Below are positions 49,381 through 58,607 of a stretch of DNA of 64,000 bases, piece by piece. Made by a program: the position numbers and the translations under genes. Numbering within the stretch: position 1 is the first letter of the stretch; the number at the start of each line of letters is the position of its first letter. The notes under the pieces were generated by a model. The model worked only from the letters and a program-made list of their open reading frames with translations. It searched no databases and was not told where the DNA came from. This stretch comes from an uncultured Porphyromonadaceae bacterium (lineage in GTDB: Bacteria; Bacteroidota; Bacteroidia; Bacteroidales; Muribaculaceae), in assembly GCA_900546365.1 (NCBI GenBank), contig URCF01000005.1, positions 1 to 64,000 on the forward strand, read 5' to 3'.

Positions 49381-52221
49381 ATGGGGCAAAACATCAATGA
49401 CATACGGAAAGAACTGGCTCAGCTTCGGGAGGAAAATGCCCGGCTGAAGGAGTTGCTTCGGAAGCATGGAATCGCCTATGAAGCATCTACATCGCCAATT
49501 GTCCCGACTCAGAAGCTGAAGCCGCAGTTGTCATTGGAAGAAAAGGTGGCGTTGTTTCGGAGCCTTTTTCGAGGTCGAGAAGATGTGTTTGCCCGACGTT
49601 GGTATAGTCCGAAGTCTGATAAGAGTGGCTATCAGCCGGTATGCACACGGGAATGGAATCCAGTGTATTGCGACAAGAAGAAATATAAGTGCGCCGAGTG
49701 TCCGAATCGCGAGTTTCAGCAATTGGGATATACCGATGTTTACGCCCATCTTGAGGGTAAGGATACTAATGGCAGGGATGTTATAGGAGCATACGCCATT
49801 ATGCCAAACAACACGTGCTTCTTTCTTTGCTGCGACTTCGATGACAAGAGTTGCGAACATGGGTATCAAGATGATGTTAGGGCATACATTTCAGTTTGTC
49901 GGGACTGGAATATTCCTGCATACATTGAGCGGTCACGTTCGGGTAATGGAGCACATGTGTGGATTCTTTTCGATGAACCGATGAAAGCCCAATCGGCGAG
50001 AAGGCTCGGCAATGCGATTCTTACCGAAGCGATGGACCGTGAAGGCCGTATGTCGTTCAAATCATACGACCGATTCTTTCCTAATCAGGACTTTATTCCG
50101 GACGGCGGCTTCGGCAATCTTGTCGCACTACCATTGCAGGGGCAGGCTCGCAAGAATGGCAACAGTGTTTTTGTGGATGACAATTTTATTACATATCCTG
50201 ACCAGTGGGCATTTCTACAGCAGATGATGAAGATGTCCTTAGCGCAAGTTGATTATACCTTGTCTCTACATACCAATCAAGAGCCACTTGGCGCGTTGTC
50301 AAAGACAAGCGAATCTGCACCATGGGAGCGACCCGAGCCGAGACCTATGAAGTCTGGAGATTTCCCCAAGACAATTGCAATCACTCGTTCAAACGGTTTG
50401 TATATTCCTTTGGCAGGAGTATCTGCAAAGGTTGTCAATAATCTGAAGAGAATGGCAGCGTTCAAAAATCCGGAGTTCTATGCAAAACTCGGAATGAGAC
50501 TGCCTACATTCAATATCCCCCGCATAATCTCTTGTTCAGAGATTGTGGATGATTACCTCTGGTTGCCACGAGGATGTGAGGAGTCTGTTTTTGATTTCTT
50601 CAATGAGAATGGTGTTAGCCTGACAATAGAAGACAAAAATAATCCAGGACAGTCAATTGACGCAACATTCATAGGAAAACTGCGTTATGAACAGGCCGCA
50701 GCTATTGAAGAATTGTCGAAATACCAATGTGGCACCATCTATGCTGCTACCGCATTCGGCAAAACCGTAACCGGCATAGCAATGATTGCCCGGAAGAAAG
50801 TCAATACTCTGATTCTCGTCCATACCAAGGCATTGCTTGACCAATGGCGTGAGCGTTTGGCGCAATATCTTGAGGTTGATTTTGAACCGGAAGAACAGCC
50901 CAAAAGACGTGGCCGACGAAAGAAATTCAAGAAATTCGGAGCGTTATCTTCAACTGAAAACTCTCTGAACGGTAAAATCGACATAGCACTTCTGCAATCT
51001 TGCATTTCTGACAATGAGGTGAAACCGTTTGTCCGAGACTATGGCATGGTGATTGTCGATGAATGTCACCATGCTCCGGCGGTAAGTTTTGAACGAGTAT
51101 TGAAAGATGTCAATGCCAAGTGGGTGTATGGATTGACGGCTACACCTATCCGCAAAGATGGTCATCAGCCGATAATCTTCATGCAATGTGGTGAAATTCG
51201 TTATACCGCTGATTCAAAAACACAACAGGAGCAGCAAACTTTCCACCGTTTGCTTATTCCCCGATTTACCACTTATCGAAATATCTCTGACGACAACGGT
51301 TACACAGCAATTGCTCAGTCATTGTCGGAAGATGATACCCGAAACCAATTGATATTGGATGATGTCAGGAAAGTCCTTGGCGAAGGCCGCTCGCCGATAG
51401 TACTTACAGGACTGACCTCTCATGTAGATTATCTTGCGGAGGAATGCAGAAAAATATGTCCGAATGTTATCCGCCTCGTTGGAAATGATTCGGCCAAAGC
51501 CAAGCGACAGGAGATGGAGCGACTGAAATCTATTCCAAACACGGAACCATTGGTTGTTGTCGCCACCGGCAAATATGTTGGCGAAGGTTTCGACCTGCCG
51601 CGTCTCGACACTCTTATGCTTGTGCTTCCGGGATCATGGAAAGGTTTGATCGCCCAATACACAGGGCGACTTCACCGCGACTATCCCGGCAAGAGTGAAG
51701 TCAGAATTTATGACTACATAGACCTGCGCGTGCCAATATGCGATTCTATGTATAAGAAACGCCTTCACGGATACAAAGCTGTAGGATATTCCGTTGTCGT
51801 AGCCAACGAAGGTATTTTTTCAGAACCAACGACTGAAACCATCTTTGGCTCCGAAAACTTTGAGCGGCCATTCCATGCCGACATCGCCTCCGCAAAATGT
51901 AGCATTGTTATCAGCGTAAACCGCGTTCGCTGGAATCGAACACCCAAAATCATAGATTTACTCGCTGCCTGTATGCTCCGTGGCGTAAGCGTCACAATCG
52001 TAATAAGCGACACCGGGTATCGCGAAGCCGATTTGCAATCAATGGGTATTCGGATTATATATCATCCAGACAACAAGATGAACTGCGCCGTCATCGATCA
52101 AAGCCTCGGCTGGTACGGCAGCGTCAACCTCATCGGCCGCTCCCTTCCTGACACCAACGTAATCCGCATGCCATCCTCAGACCTCGCCGACGCTCTTCTT
52201 GAAACTCTTAACATCGTTTGA
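49381..52221 (+). CDS. Primase (AEP)-SF2 helicase-PLD fusion protein
   Basis: This 946-residue protein combines three modules. A short coiled coil (residues 4-30, RKELAQLREENARLKELL) leads into an archaeo-eukaryotic primase-like domain. That domain has the acidic motif FLCCDFDDKS, the sxH motif RSRSGNGAHVWIL and LVALPLQGQ. An SF2 helicase follows with the P-loop-like AATAFGKTVTG, DECHHAP, GLTATPIRKDG and QYTGRLHRD. The C-terminus is PLD-like (CAVIDQSLGWYGSVNLIG). This matches the primase/helicase proteins described from TOTE-type conflict systems. A CxxC pair (CAECPNREF) suggests a bound metal. Its stop overlaps the repeat at 52217. Confidence 0.87.
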   Translation: MGQNINDIRKELAQLREENARLKELLRKHGIAYEASTSPIVPTQKLKPQLSLEEKVALFRSLFRGREDVFARRWYSPKSDKSGYQPVCTREWNPVYCDKKKYKCAECPNREFQQLGYTDVYAHLEGKDTNGRDVIGAYAIMPNNTCFFLCCDFDDKSCEHGYQDDVRAYISVCRDWNIPAYIERSRSGNGAHVWILFDEPMKAQSARRLGNAILTEAMDREGRMSFKSYDRFFPNQDFIPDGGFGNLVALPLQGQARKNGNSVFVDDNFITYPDQWAFLQQMMKMSLAQVDYTLSLHTNQEPLGALSKTSESAPWERPEPRPMKSGDFPKTIAITRSNGLYIPLAGVSAKVVNNLKRMAAFKNPEFYAKLGMRLPTFNIPRIISCSEIVDDYLWLPRGCEESVFDFFNENGVSLTIEDKNNPGQSIDATFIGKLRYEQAAAIEELSKYQCGTIYAATAFGKTVTGIAMIARKKVNTLILVHTKALLDQWRERLAQYLEVDFEPEEQPKRRGRRKKFKKFGALSSTENSLNGKIDIALLQSCISDNEVKPFVRDYGMVIVDECHHAPAVSFERVLKDVNAKWVYGLTATPIRKDGHQPIIFMQCGEIRYTADSKTQQEQQTFHRLLIPRFTTYRNISDDNGYTAIAQSLSEDDTRNQLILDDVRKVLGEGRSPIVLTGLTSHVDYLAEECRKICPNVIRLVGNDSAKAKRQEMERLKSIPNTEPLVVVATGKYVGEGFDLPRLDTLMLVLPGSWKGLIAQYTGRLHRDYPGKSEVRIYDYIDLRVPICDSMYKKRLHGYKAVGYSVVVANEGIFSEPTTETIFGSENFERPFHADIASAKCSIVISVNRVRWNRTPKIIDLLAACMLRGVSVTIVISDTGYREADLQSMGIRIIYHPDNKMNCAVIDQSLGWYGSVNLIGRSLPDTNVIRMPSSDLADALLETLNIV

Positions 52222-52255
52222 ATATGCTGTCGCTGCTTTCAGCGGAACGGGAAAT
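52217..52255 (+). repeat. Repeat copy 2: TTTGAATATGCTGTCGCTGC..
   Basis: This matches copy 1 at 36028-36065 with three differences. The stop codon of the primase-helicase gene (52219-52221) lies inside the repeat. Confidence 0.75.
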
Positions 52256-52256
52256 G

Positions 52257-52284
52257 GGGAGTGCGACTTCGGAGCACTCCCTTT
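52257..52284 (+). terminator. Terminator after the primase-helicase gene
   Basis: GGGAGTGC (52257-52264) pairs with GCACTCCC (52274-52281) and TTTA follows. Confidence 0.75.
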
Positions 52285-53442
52285 ACATTGCAAGGTTGTT
52301 TTGTGGGGCCTCGGTTCCCCAAAACCTTTTGAGTTACTCAAAAGACACCTTGCTATGTTCTTGTGAACATTCTGCATATTATAACTGATGTTTGCAATGA
52401 GGAATAGGCTTGTTGCCACAAAAATTATGAGATTTATCTGCATGAAGCCAAGACAGGAGGTGAAAAACAGGCGGAAGAATGCGGAAATACGGGTACTTTA
52501 TGCGGTCGAGCTATGCAAATATTTGGAAGACTGAATGATTGGATTGTATATTTGCAAAGGATTTGATTGACAAACCTGCAAATAAGGCGTTCAATATACT
52601 AATCTTCGGAACGGCATTTCTATTGTTATGTTTGTCGATTAAATCATTTATAATCCAATGTATTAGCAATCTTGTGGAACTATCAGCAGATTGAAAAATC
52701 AATTGATTGAACAATAGAATCCTAAGTTCCTCAATTCCTAAGGTACTTATGTACGGATGCCCATAGCCAAAGTGGATTCGCACCTGAATAAATGGTGAAA
52801 ATATGGCCATATCCATACTTTTTGCGGTCACGCGCTGACAAACATACAAATGTTGATTAGTGTGGATACTGATATTTCAATGCGTCTTTATGAATACCGG
52901 GTAAGAGAAATGTATTTCTATCAACGCCTATTGATATTGGAATCCATATATTATTCTTTCCATACAGATTTTTATAAATCGCTGGCTACTGAGATATTTC
53001 TACATCAATACGGATACTAAAATGCAATTATAGTTCTTACTATTCAGATAGCGATATATAAACATATTTCTCTTAATATTTTGGATATAGGGCTATAAGG
53101 ACTTATGGACACATGGGCTATCCGTTGCAACGCGAGAAGTCGCAGATAATTATAGGTAAAAATCGGTAGGACATTGGCTGCTTCAAGTGGCCAAATGCGG
53201 CCATAGATATACTTTGCGCGTCCAAGGGGTGCAAATATTTGGAAATCCGCACCACCCGATATTATTTTTGCATTGCGACTAAGATTAAATGAGGGGCAAT
53301 TTGGCCCCTTCAATACCAAACTGCATCCTTTCTCATGTTGGATGCCAAACCTTGATGCACCGGCAACTTCATCCTCCGACTGTTTTTTTCATTGGAGTAG
53401 AAGTTGAAATTAGCAGTCACGACTGCTGAAACATAAACACGA
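52285..53442. other. 1.16-kb region with no convincing gene
   Basis: Open frames here are short and have no family-like features. A 30-codon frame near 52443 (MKPRQEVKNRRKNAEIRVLY) could be a peptide or a remnant. TGCAAATATTTGGAA occurs twice, at 52514-52528 and 53230-53244. A TTTTGAG-TTA-CTCAAAA palindrome lies near 52326, and GGCCAT-type palindromic words recur. The DNA is AT-rich. It could hold an attachment or transfer-origin region, or a decayed gene. Confidence 0.45.
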
Positions 53443-53763
53443 ATGAGCAAAAGCTCGCAATCTTCAACAATTTTACCCATCACAATGGTCATGATTCCGC
53501 AGGAAGAATGGCAATCACTCAACGACAAGCTCGACCGCCTCGCCGAGATGATTGAGAACCGCAACGCTTCCGACCGCGACGCCGAGTGGCTGGAATCCGA
53601 AGACGCGCGAAAACTACTCGGAGTCTCGTCCAAGACATGGCAAAACTACCGCGACCAGCGCGTCATCCCCTTCTCCCAAATCGGCCGCAAAATCTACGTC
53701 AACCGCGCCGACCTCGATGCCTTCCTCCGCCGCCACCGCATCGGAGAACAATCGCCTTCGTAA
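53443..53763 (+). CDS. Excisionase-like HTH_17 DNA-binding protein
   Basis: This 106-residue protein ends in a MerR/excisionase-like winged helix: WLESEDARKLLGVSSKTWQN, then YRDQRVIPFSQIGRKIYVNR and ADLDAFLRRH. The N-terminal ~45 residues form a helix (EEWQSLNDKLDRLAEMIENR) that could dimerise. Such proteins steer integrase toward excision or act as mobilization regulators. GC content and codon use are higher than in the surrounding DNA. Either of two ATGs (residue 1 or 15) could be the start. Confidence 0.82.
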   Translation: MSKSSQSSTILPITMVMIPQEEWQSLNDKLDRLAEMIENRNASDRDAEWLESEDARKLLGVSSKTWQNYRDQRVIPFSQIGRKIYVNRADLDAFLRRHRIGEQSPS

Positions 53764-53768
53764 GACTT

Positions 53769-53802
53769 AATGCCAAGCGACATTTATTTGTTGCTTGGCA
53801 TT
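53769..53802. terminator. Terminator shared by convergent genes
   Basis: AATGCCAAGC (53769-53778) pairs with GCTTGGCATT (53793-53802). It lies between the HTH gene and the stop codon of the convergent gene, whose stop overlaps its last base. Confidence 0.7.
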
Positions 53803-54305
53803 TATGCAACGGTAAGAAGAAGGATTGCCAACGTTGACAAAACAGAACCGGCAGTGCATTGAGGAAAATCATTGGGGCTGAGATATGTCTGAATTAAGAC
53901 TTGTTCCATTTTAGCCCTACTGAGTTCATTCTTAATCAATTGAAATAAATCCTCATTTATTATGGCGCCTGCAAAATTCTTTTTCAAAGCCGACATGGAA
54001 TACTCTTTTTTGAACTCATATGATGGGAGTTTAACCAATGTCCAAAATGGTGATGACGACATGTGCTGAAACGGGTAGTTCAAAGCGCAAGAAAAATGGC
54101 TATGAGAACCAATAAGGTCATTCCAAGTCAATTCAAATGCTATTTCTAATGATTTTGTAATAGGTATAAATGGGCTGTCGATTTCTCCCTTTTTAATCAA
54201 ATCAAAAACCGTTAGCAGTAGAACTGCTTTATGTGGAGCGACATGCGTACCCTTCTTATTTACAGAAAGATGCGACAGGCAATCTATATATTCATTTAGA
54301 GTCAT
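53802..54305 (-). CDS. Sulfur-binding-like/HNH-endonuclease N-domain protein
   Basis: This 167-residue protein resembles the N-terminal domain that precedes the HNH nuclease in many restriction-like proteins. VAPHKAVLLLTVFDLIKKGE matches the PHKpLLLL motif, and YPFQHMSSSPFWTLVKL matches the PFxHLxxxxFWxL motif. In ScoMcrA and relatives a domain of this type binds phosphorothioate DNA. No HNH motif follows; the last ~15 residues (SVLSTLAILLLTVA) look unlike the family, so the gene may be truncated. It is divergent from the phosphorothioation-type cluster and shares a palindromic site with it, so a role in sensing modified DNA or in self/non-self choice is reasonable inference. Confidence 0.6.
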   Translation of the reverse strand: MTLNEYIDCLSHLSVNKKGTHVAPHKAVLLLTVFDLIKKGEIDSPFIPITKSLEIAFELTWNDLIGSHSHFSCALNYPFQHMSSSPFWTLVKLPSYEFKKEYSMSALKKNFAGAIINEDLFQLIKNELSRAKMEQVLIQTYLSPNDFPQCTAGSVLSTLAILLLTVA

Positions 54306-54323
54306 AGTGTTTAGCAGCTGTCA

Positions 54324-54342
54324 ATATCTCTAAGCAAGAGAT
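54324..54342 (-). promoter_or_regulatory. Operator-like palindrome in front of the SBD-like gene
   Basis: ATATCTCTAAGCAAGAGAT is itself largely palindromic (ATCTCT..AGAGAT) and is the exact reverse complement of 54500-54518. It lies 18 bp upstream of the minus-strand start at 54305. Confidence 0.7.
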
Positions 54343-54499
54343 ACCTAATATGTGCAAAATTACGAAAATTTCTTGAAATTTAGGCTAAAAACAGCCTGTT
54401 ATCTGCGCTTCCAGCGTGAAGAATGGTGCCCTTGTTTAACAGCGTAGCCAAATTAAAGTCCTTAACTCGATGATTGATAGCGAATAATCTATCCTACAA

Positions 54500-54518
54500 A
54501 TCTCTTGCTTAGAGATAT
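54500..54518 (+). promoter_or_regulatory. Operator-like palindrome in front of the DUF4007 gene
   Basis: ATCTCTTGCTTAGAGATAT is the same 19-bp site in mirror orientation, 25 bp upstream of the start at 54544. The two copies have equal orientation relative to their genes, which suggests one regulator for both transcripts. Confidence 0.7.
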
Positions 54519-54543
54519 GGATTGAAATTAAAACGTTATAACA

Positions 54544-55404
54544 TTGAGCAGATACAGCTTTTCGGGACATGAGTCCTTTCAGTGCAAATCTCTGTGGCTG
54601 AAGAAAGGATATGATTTCTTGCTAAACGGGGACCGTTTTAGCAAGACTGACAGTGTAGCTATTCTCGGTGTAGGCAAAAATATGGTGTCTTCCATCCGCT
54701 TTTGGCTTCGTGCTTTTGGCTTGACCAAACAAGATGAGCTATTAGCGATAGCCAAATTCCTTTTTGACTCTGAGACTGGACGCGACCAGTACGTTCAAGA
54801 CATAAATACTCTTTGGTTGCTTCACTTTCTGATTGTATCAGCTAAAGAAGCATCCTTATACAACCTCTTATTCGTTGAATATCAACGAGAGAAAAGAGAG
54901 TTCACCAAAACTGAACTTCAAAATTTTATTAAGAGGAAATGTTCTGTTCCAGAGCAAAAGAATGTCTATAATGAGAATACAGTTCGTAAAGACATTGGAG
55001 TGCTTCTGAAAAATTACGTTTCACCTTCTGACCTTAAATCAATCGAGGACTTTTCTTCAATTCTCCTTGAATTGAATCTCATTCAGAAAGGTGCTAAAGG
55101 AAAAGATAATGAAGTTTACTATGTTTTTAGAGAGGTCTCATCTTCGGAAATTTCACCGGAAGTCATACTCTTTGCTCTCTATTACATAGCAAACGGAGAC
55201 AAGACAATTTCCTTCGATAAGCTAATGGAATTGTCGCTTACTTTCTGCACTCCAATAGTTTCCCTTATCCAATTGATACAATCGGCTGAAAAAAAATATC
55301 CAGGGCTGATAGCCTATGCTGACAACAGTGGGGTAAAGAACGTTCAATTTCTCCACAACTTTGCCCCGTTCTCCATCCTTGAAAAGTATTACGAACAACA
55401 ATGA
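54544..55404 (+). CDS. DUF4007 family protein of a phosphorothioation-type locus
   Basis: This 286-residue protein starts at a TTG (54544); no ATG lies in frame after the upstream stop (54529). Its opening SRYSFSGHESFQCKSLWLKK is the DUF4007 signature (YSFSGHExF.C...WLKK). GVGKNMVSSIRFWLRAFGL and DINTLWLLHFLI complete the family core. Proteins of this kind accompany Dnd/Pbe-type DNA sulfur-modification loci; the biochemical role is unclear. Its end overlaps the next gene by 4 bp. Confidence 0.87.
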   Translation: MSRYSFSGHESFQCKSLWLKKGYDFLLNGDRFSKTDSVAILGVGKNMVSSIRFWLRAFGLTKQDELLAIAKFLFDSETGRDQYVQDINTLWLLHFLIVSAKEASLYNLLFVEYQREKREFTKTELQNFIKRKCSVPEQKNVYNENTVRKDIGVLLKNYVSPSDLKSIEDFSSILLELNLIQKGAKGKDNEVYYVFREVSSSEISPEVILFALYYIANGDKTISFDKLMELSLTFCTPIVSLIQLIQSAEKKYPGLIAYADNSGVKNVQFLHNFAPFSILEKYYEQQ

Positions 55405-58400
55405 GCTACATTCCTTCAATAAATATAGAGCATAATACCGCCAACGATTTCAATTATATCGTTACGGAGAATGCCAAGCTTGTCGTTGGCGGTTTGGTTA
55501 ATGGCTACAATAGTGGCCACCATTCATTTACACTCATCGGCACCTACGGCACAGGTAAATCAAGTTTTATTCTCGCACTGGAGAATGACCTCAAAAAACG
55601 TATCGGTCAGTTGGTGAGAAACAGAAAGGTCTTTGGTGACGTAAAGGATTTTGAATTTCTGAATATTGTTGGTGATTACACATCACTAAGCAAATTGATA
55701 GGAAGTAAGTTGGAATCCGAAGCGAAAAATCCGATTGACGCGTTACATCAATATTATCAGCAACTTCGTAGGCAAAACAAATTCTTGTTTATCGTCATCG
55801 ACGAGTTTGGAAAAATTCTAGAATATGCGGCCAACAACAACCCTGAGAAAGAGTTGTACTTTCTCCAGAAATTGGCTGAATTTGTGAATGTACCCAGTCG
55901 AAACATTATTCTGCTCACAACTCTCCATCAGAATTTTGGGTCTTACGCCGCCAAGCTCACAGAGACTCAAAGGAACGAATGGCAGAAAGTTAAAGGACGA
56001 TTTGAAGAAGTGGTATTTGCCGAGCCGGTTGAGCAATTGCTATATCTAACGACTCAGCAGATGGAGAGCAAGCCCGTGGCAATGTCCTCTGCGGCCAAGC
56101 CCGGCTTTACCATACTGTATGACCTTGCTACTACTTCAAAGATTGTTTCTGATAGCTTCAAGTTCTCAACTGCTGAGAAGTTATATCCTCTGGACCCAAT
56201 CTCAGCTGTTGTATTAACAATGGCAATCCAACGCTATGGACAAAACGAAAGAAGCCTCTTCTCGTTCTTGACTGCAAAAGGCAATGGATCACTCAACGAC
56301 TTCACGCCAACTCCCACCAATACATATAATGTTAGAGAGGTGTGCGATTATCTACGTTATCATTACTTCTCAGCATTAACGGAAACCAATGCTGACTCTA
56401 CCGGCTGGAGGTCGTTGACTGTTGCATTGGAAAGGATTGGCAGTATTGATGCGTCTTCCGAGTTTATTGAAGCAGCCATAAAAATAATAAAGCTGATTGG
56501 TCTGCTCAACATTTTCTTTGCCGGTGTCAGACTCACAAAGGAATTCATTGAAGTCTATGCTCAAAATGCTATGGGCATAAATCAGCCTTTGGCTATAATT
56601 GACAAACTGACTTCATTAAAAATAATTCGCTACGCACAGTATAAGTCACAATATATTCTTTTTGAGGGGACTAATCTCGACCTTGAAGACGAACTATATA
56701 AAGCCGCTGGAATCGTTCCGACACCCACATTGTCTATTGAAGAAATAGGCGGATATGTTCGACCCCGTGTATTCTTGGCAAATGCCTCTTATTACCAGAT
56801 CGGAACACCCCGTTATTTTGAGTTCAAGGTAACAAATGAGCCGATTAACATTGAGCCTGTCGGTGAGATTGACGGCTACATTCACTTGGTGTTCCCATTG
56901 TCTGACATTCAAGCCGAGGTCAAAGAGATTTCCGAAGCAGCAAATGCCGGAGCTAACATTTACGCATACTTCAAGAATACCGAAACCATAATCAAACATC
57001 TCCATGAGATTAAGAAACTTCAATATGTCATTGAGAATGTGGCAATGGATGACAATGTGGCTAAGTCAGAGTTGGAGAACCAAAAGAGATATGAGGCCCA
57101 AAAGCTTAACTACGCTCTCAATGAGGAGATAACTTCCCCGACAAGCTCTATCGTTTGGTATTTCCATGGTAAAGAATTGACTATCCATTCGCTCAAAGAA
57201 TTGAATGAGCTGATTTCAAGTGTCTGTGCTGAGGTCTACCATAAAACACCCATCATAAGGAATGAACTTTTCAATAAACAGAAATTTAGTTCGGCAATTT
57301 CCTTGGCGAGGGTAAATTTATTGGATGCCATGCTTCTCCATTCAGATGAAGAAGACTTTGGATTTCCGAAGCAGTCATTTCCTCCCGAGAAAACCATATA
57401 TTACACTCTATTCCGTGACTCCGGTATTCATCGTCAAGACGATGATGGCAACTGGATATTGGGGGCACCTACAAAATCGGAACTTCAATCAATTTGGAAA
57501 GCTTGCATGGATTTCTTGAAATCCAGTGTTGACCGCCCGAGAAAATTGACAGAACTGGTCAAGATACTTCGTTCTCGTCCATATAAACTCAAACAAGGCG
57601 TTATCGACATATGGCTCCCGATATTTCTATATGTCAACCAACAGGATTACGCTCTGTATAATGACAACACGTTTGTATTAAGCATAAACAAAGAGGTTTT
57701 TGAATTACTCCAGAAGCAGCTCAAAAACTTCTCGGTAAAAGCTTTCGATGTGTCAGGCGTGCGGTTGGAATTCTTCAAGCGTTACCGACAGTTCCTGCGT
57801 AAAGATGATGCTGTAGCCATATGTACTGATTCCTTATTAGAAACGGTTAAGCCGTTCTTTCACTTCTATCGTAATCTTAACAGTTACGCAAAAACAACTC
57901 GAAAGTTCGATAATCCCTTCACTGCCAAATTCAGAGATGTCCTTGCACAAGCACAAGACCCGGCAAAGACCTTCTTTGAAGACTTACCTGCTGCTTTAGG
58001 TTATCGCGACTTGAACAGTGACTCTTTCGTAGCACAGTATCTACAACTCATACGTACTGCGGTTAGAGATTTGAACACATGTTACGATTTCCTCATAGAT
58101 CGAATCGAGGTGAAAGTCAAGGAGCATATTGGTCTTACATCCGATTTTGAAGACTATAAGTCGCTACTTTCAGAACGCTATTCTACCGTGAACGGCAGCG
58201 TCCTCACGCCCAAGAGTAAATCATTCTTGGAGAGAATCCTTGCACCGTCTGAAAATCGAAAAGAGTTCTACGAAAAGATTGCCATTGTGGTTAATGACAA
58301 ACGTCTTGACGAAACCAAAGATAACGAGGAAGCTCTTTTGGTAAATAGCCTGCTTCATCTATTCAGCGAGTTGGAGCGAGCATCATCTATTTCTACTGAT

Positions 58401-58607
58401 GTTACTCTTGAAGATGGTGATGAAGCCTTCAACTTTGAGCTGGCTACTGCCGGAGGTGACTTCTCTGAGGCAAAAACATTCCGTTTACCGTCCACAAAGA
58501 GAGCCAAAGCTGACAAGATGATAGAGAAACTATCTGAATCCATGTCCGGCGACCGAGACCTCGATATATGTGTTCTCCTTAAATTGTTGAATGAAAAATT
58601 GAAATGA
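55401..58607 (+). CDS. Large P-loop ATPase of the phosphorothioation-type locus
   Basis: This 1068-residue protein has Walker A TLIGTYGTGKSSFIL (about 47-60) and Walker B KFLFIVIDEFGKILEY near residue 135. A sensor-like stretch (NIILLTTLHQNFGSYAAKL) follows. The C-terminal ~700 residues show no motif I know, apart from helical stretches. Size and position next to DUF4007 suggest the motor protein of the restriction arm (comparable in role to DptF/DptH or a Pbe component). It overlaps both neighbours by 4 bp, so the locus is translated as one unit. Confidence 0.8.
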   Translation: MSYIPSINIEHNTANDFNYIVTENAKLVVGGLVNGYNSGHHSFTLIGTYGTGKSSFILALENDLKKRIGQLVRNRKVFGDVKDFEFLNIVGDYTSLSKLIGSKLESEAKNPIDALHQYYQQLRRQNKFLFIVIDEFGKILEYAANNNPEKELYFLQKLAEFVNVPSRNIILLTTLHQNFGSYAAKLTETQRNEWQKVKGRFEEVVFAEPVEQLLYLTTQQMESKPVAMSSAAKPGFTILYDLATTSKIVSDSFKFSTAEKLYPLDPISAVVLTMAIQRYGQNERSLFSFLTAKGNGSLNDFTPTPTNTYNVREVCDYLRYHYFSALTETNADSTGWRSLTVALERIGSIDASSEFIEAAIKIIKLIGLLNIFFAGVRLTKEFIEVYAQNAMGINQPLAIIDKLTSLKIIRYAQYKSQYILFEGTNLDLEDELYKAAGIVPTPTLSIEEIGGYVRPRVFLANASYYQIGTPRYFEFKVTNEPINIEPVGEIDGYIHLVFPLSDIQAEVKEISEAANAGANIYAYFKNTETIIKHLHEIKKLQYVIENVAMDDNVAKSELENQKRYEAQKLNYALNEEITSPTSSIVWYFHGKELTIHSLKELNELISSVCAEVYHKTPIIRNELFNKQKFSSAISLARVNLLDAMLLHSDEEDFGFPKQSFPPEKTIYYTLFRDSGIHRQDDDGNWILGAPTKSELQSIWKACMDFLKSSVDRPRKLTELVKILRSRPYKLKQGVIDIWLPIFLYVNQQDYALYNDNTFVLSINKEVFELLQKQLKNFSVKAFDVSGVRLEFFKRYRQFLRKDDAVAICTDSLLETVKPFFHFYRNLNSYAKTTRKFDNPFTAKFRDVLAQAQDPAKTFFEDLPAALGYRDLNSDSFVAQYLQLIRTAVRDLNTCYDFLIDRIEVKVKEHIGLTSDFEDYKSLLSERYSTVNGSVLTPKSKSFLERILAPSENRKEFYEKIAIVVNDKRLDETKDNEEALLVNSLLHLFSELERASSISTDVTLEDGDEAFNFELATAGGDFSEAKTFRLPSTKRAKADKMIEKLSESMSGDRDLDICVLLKLLNEKLK

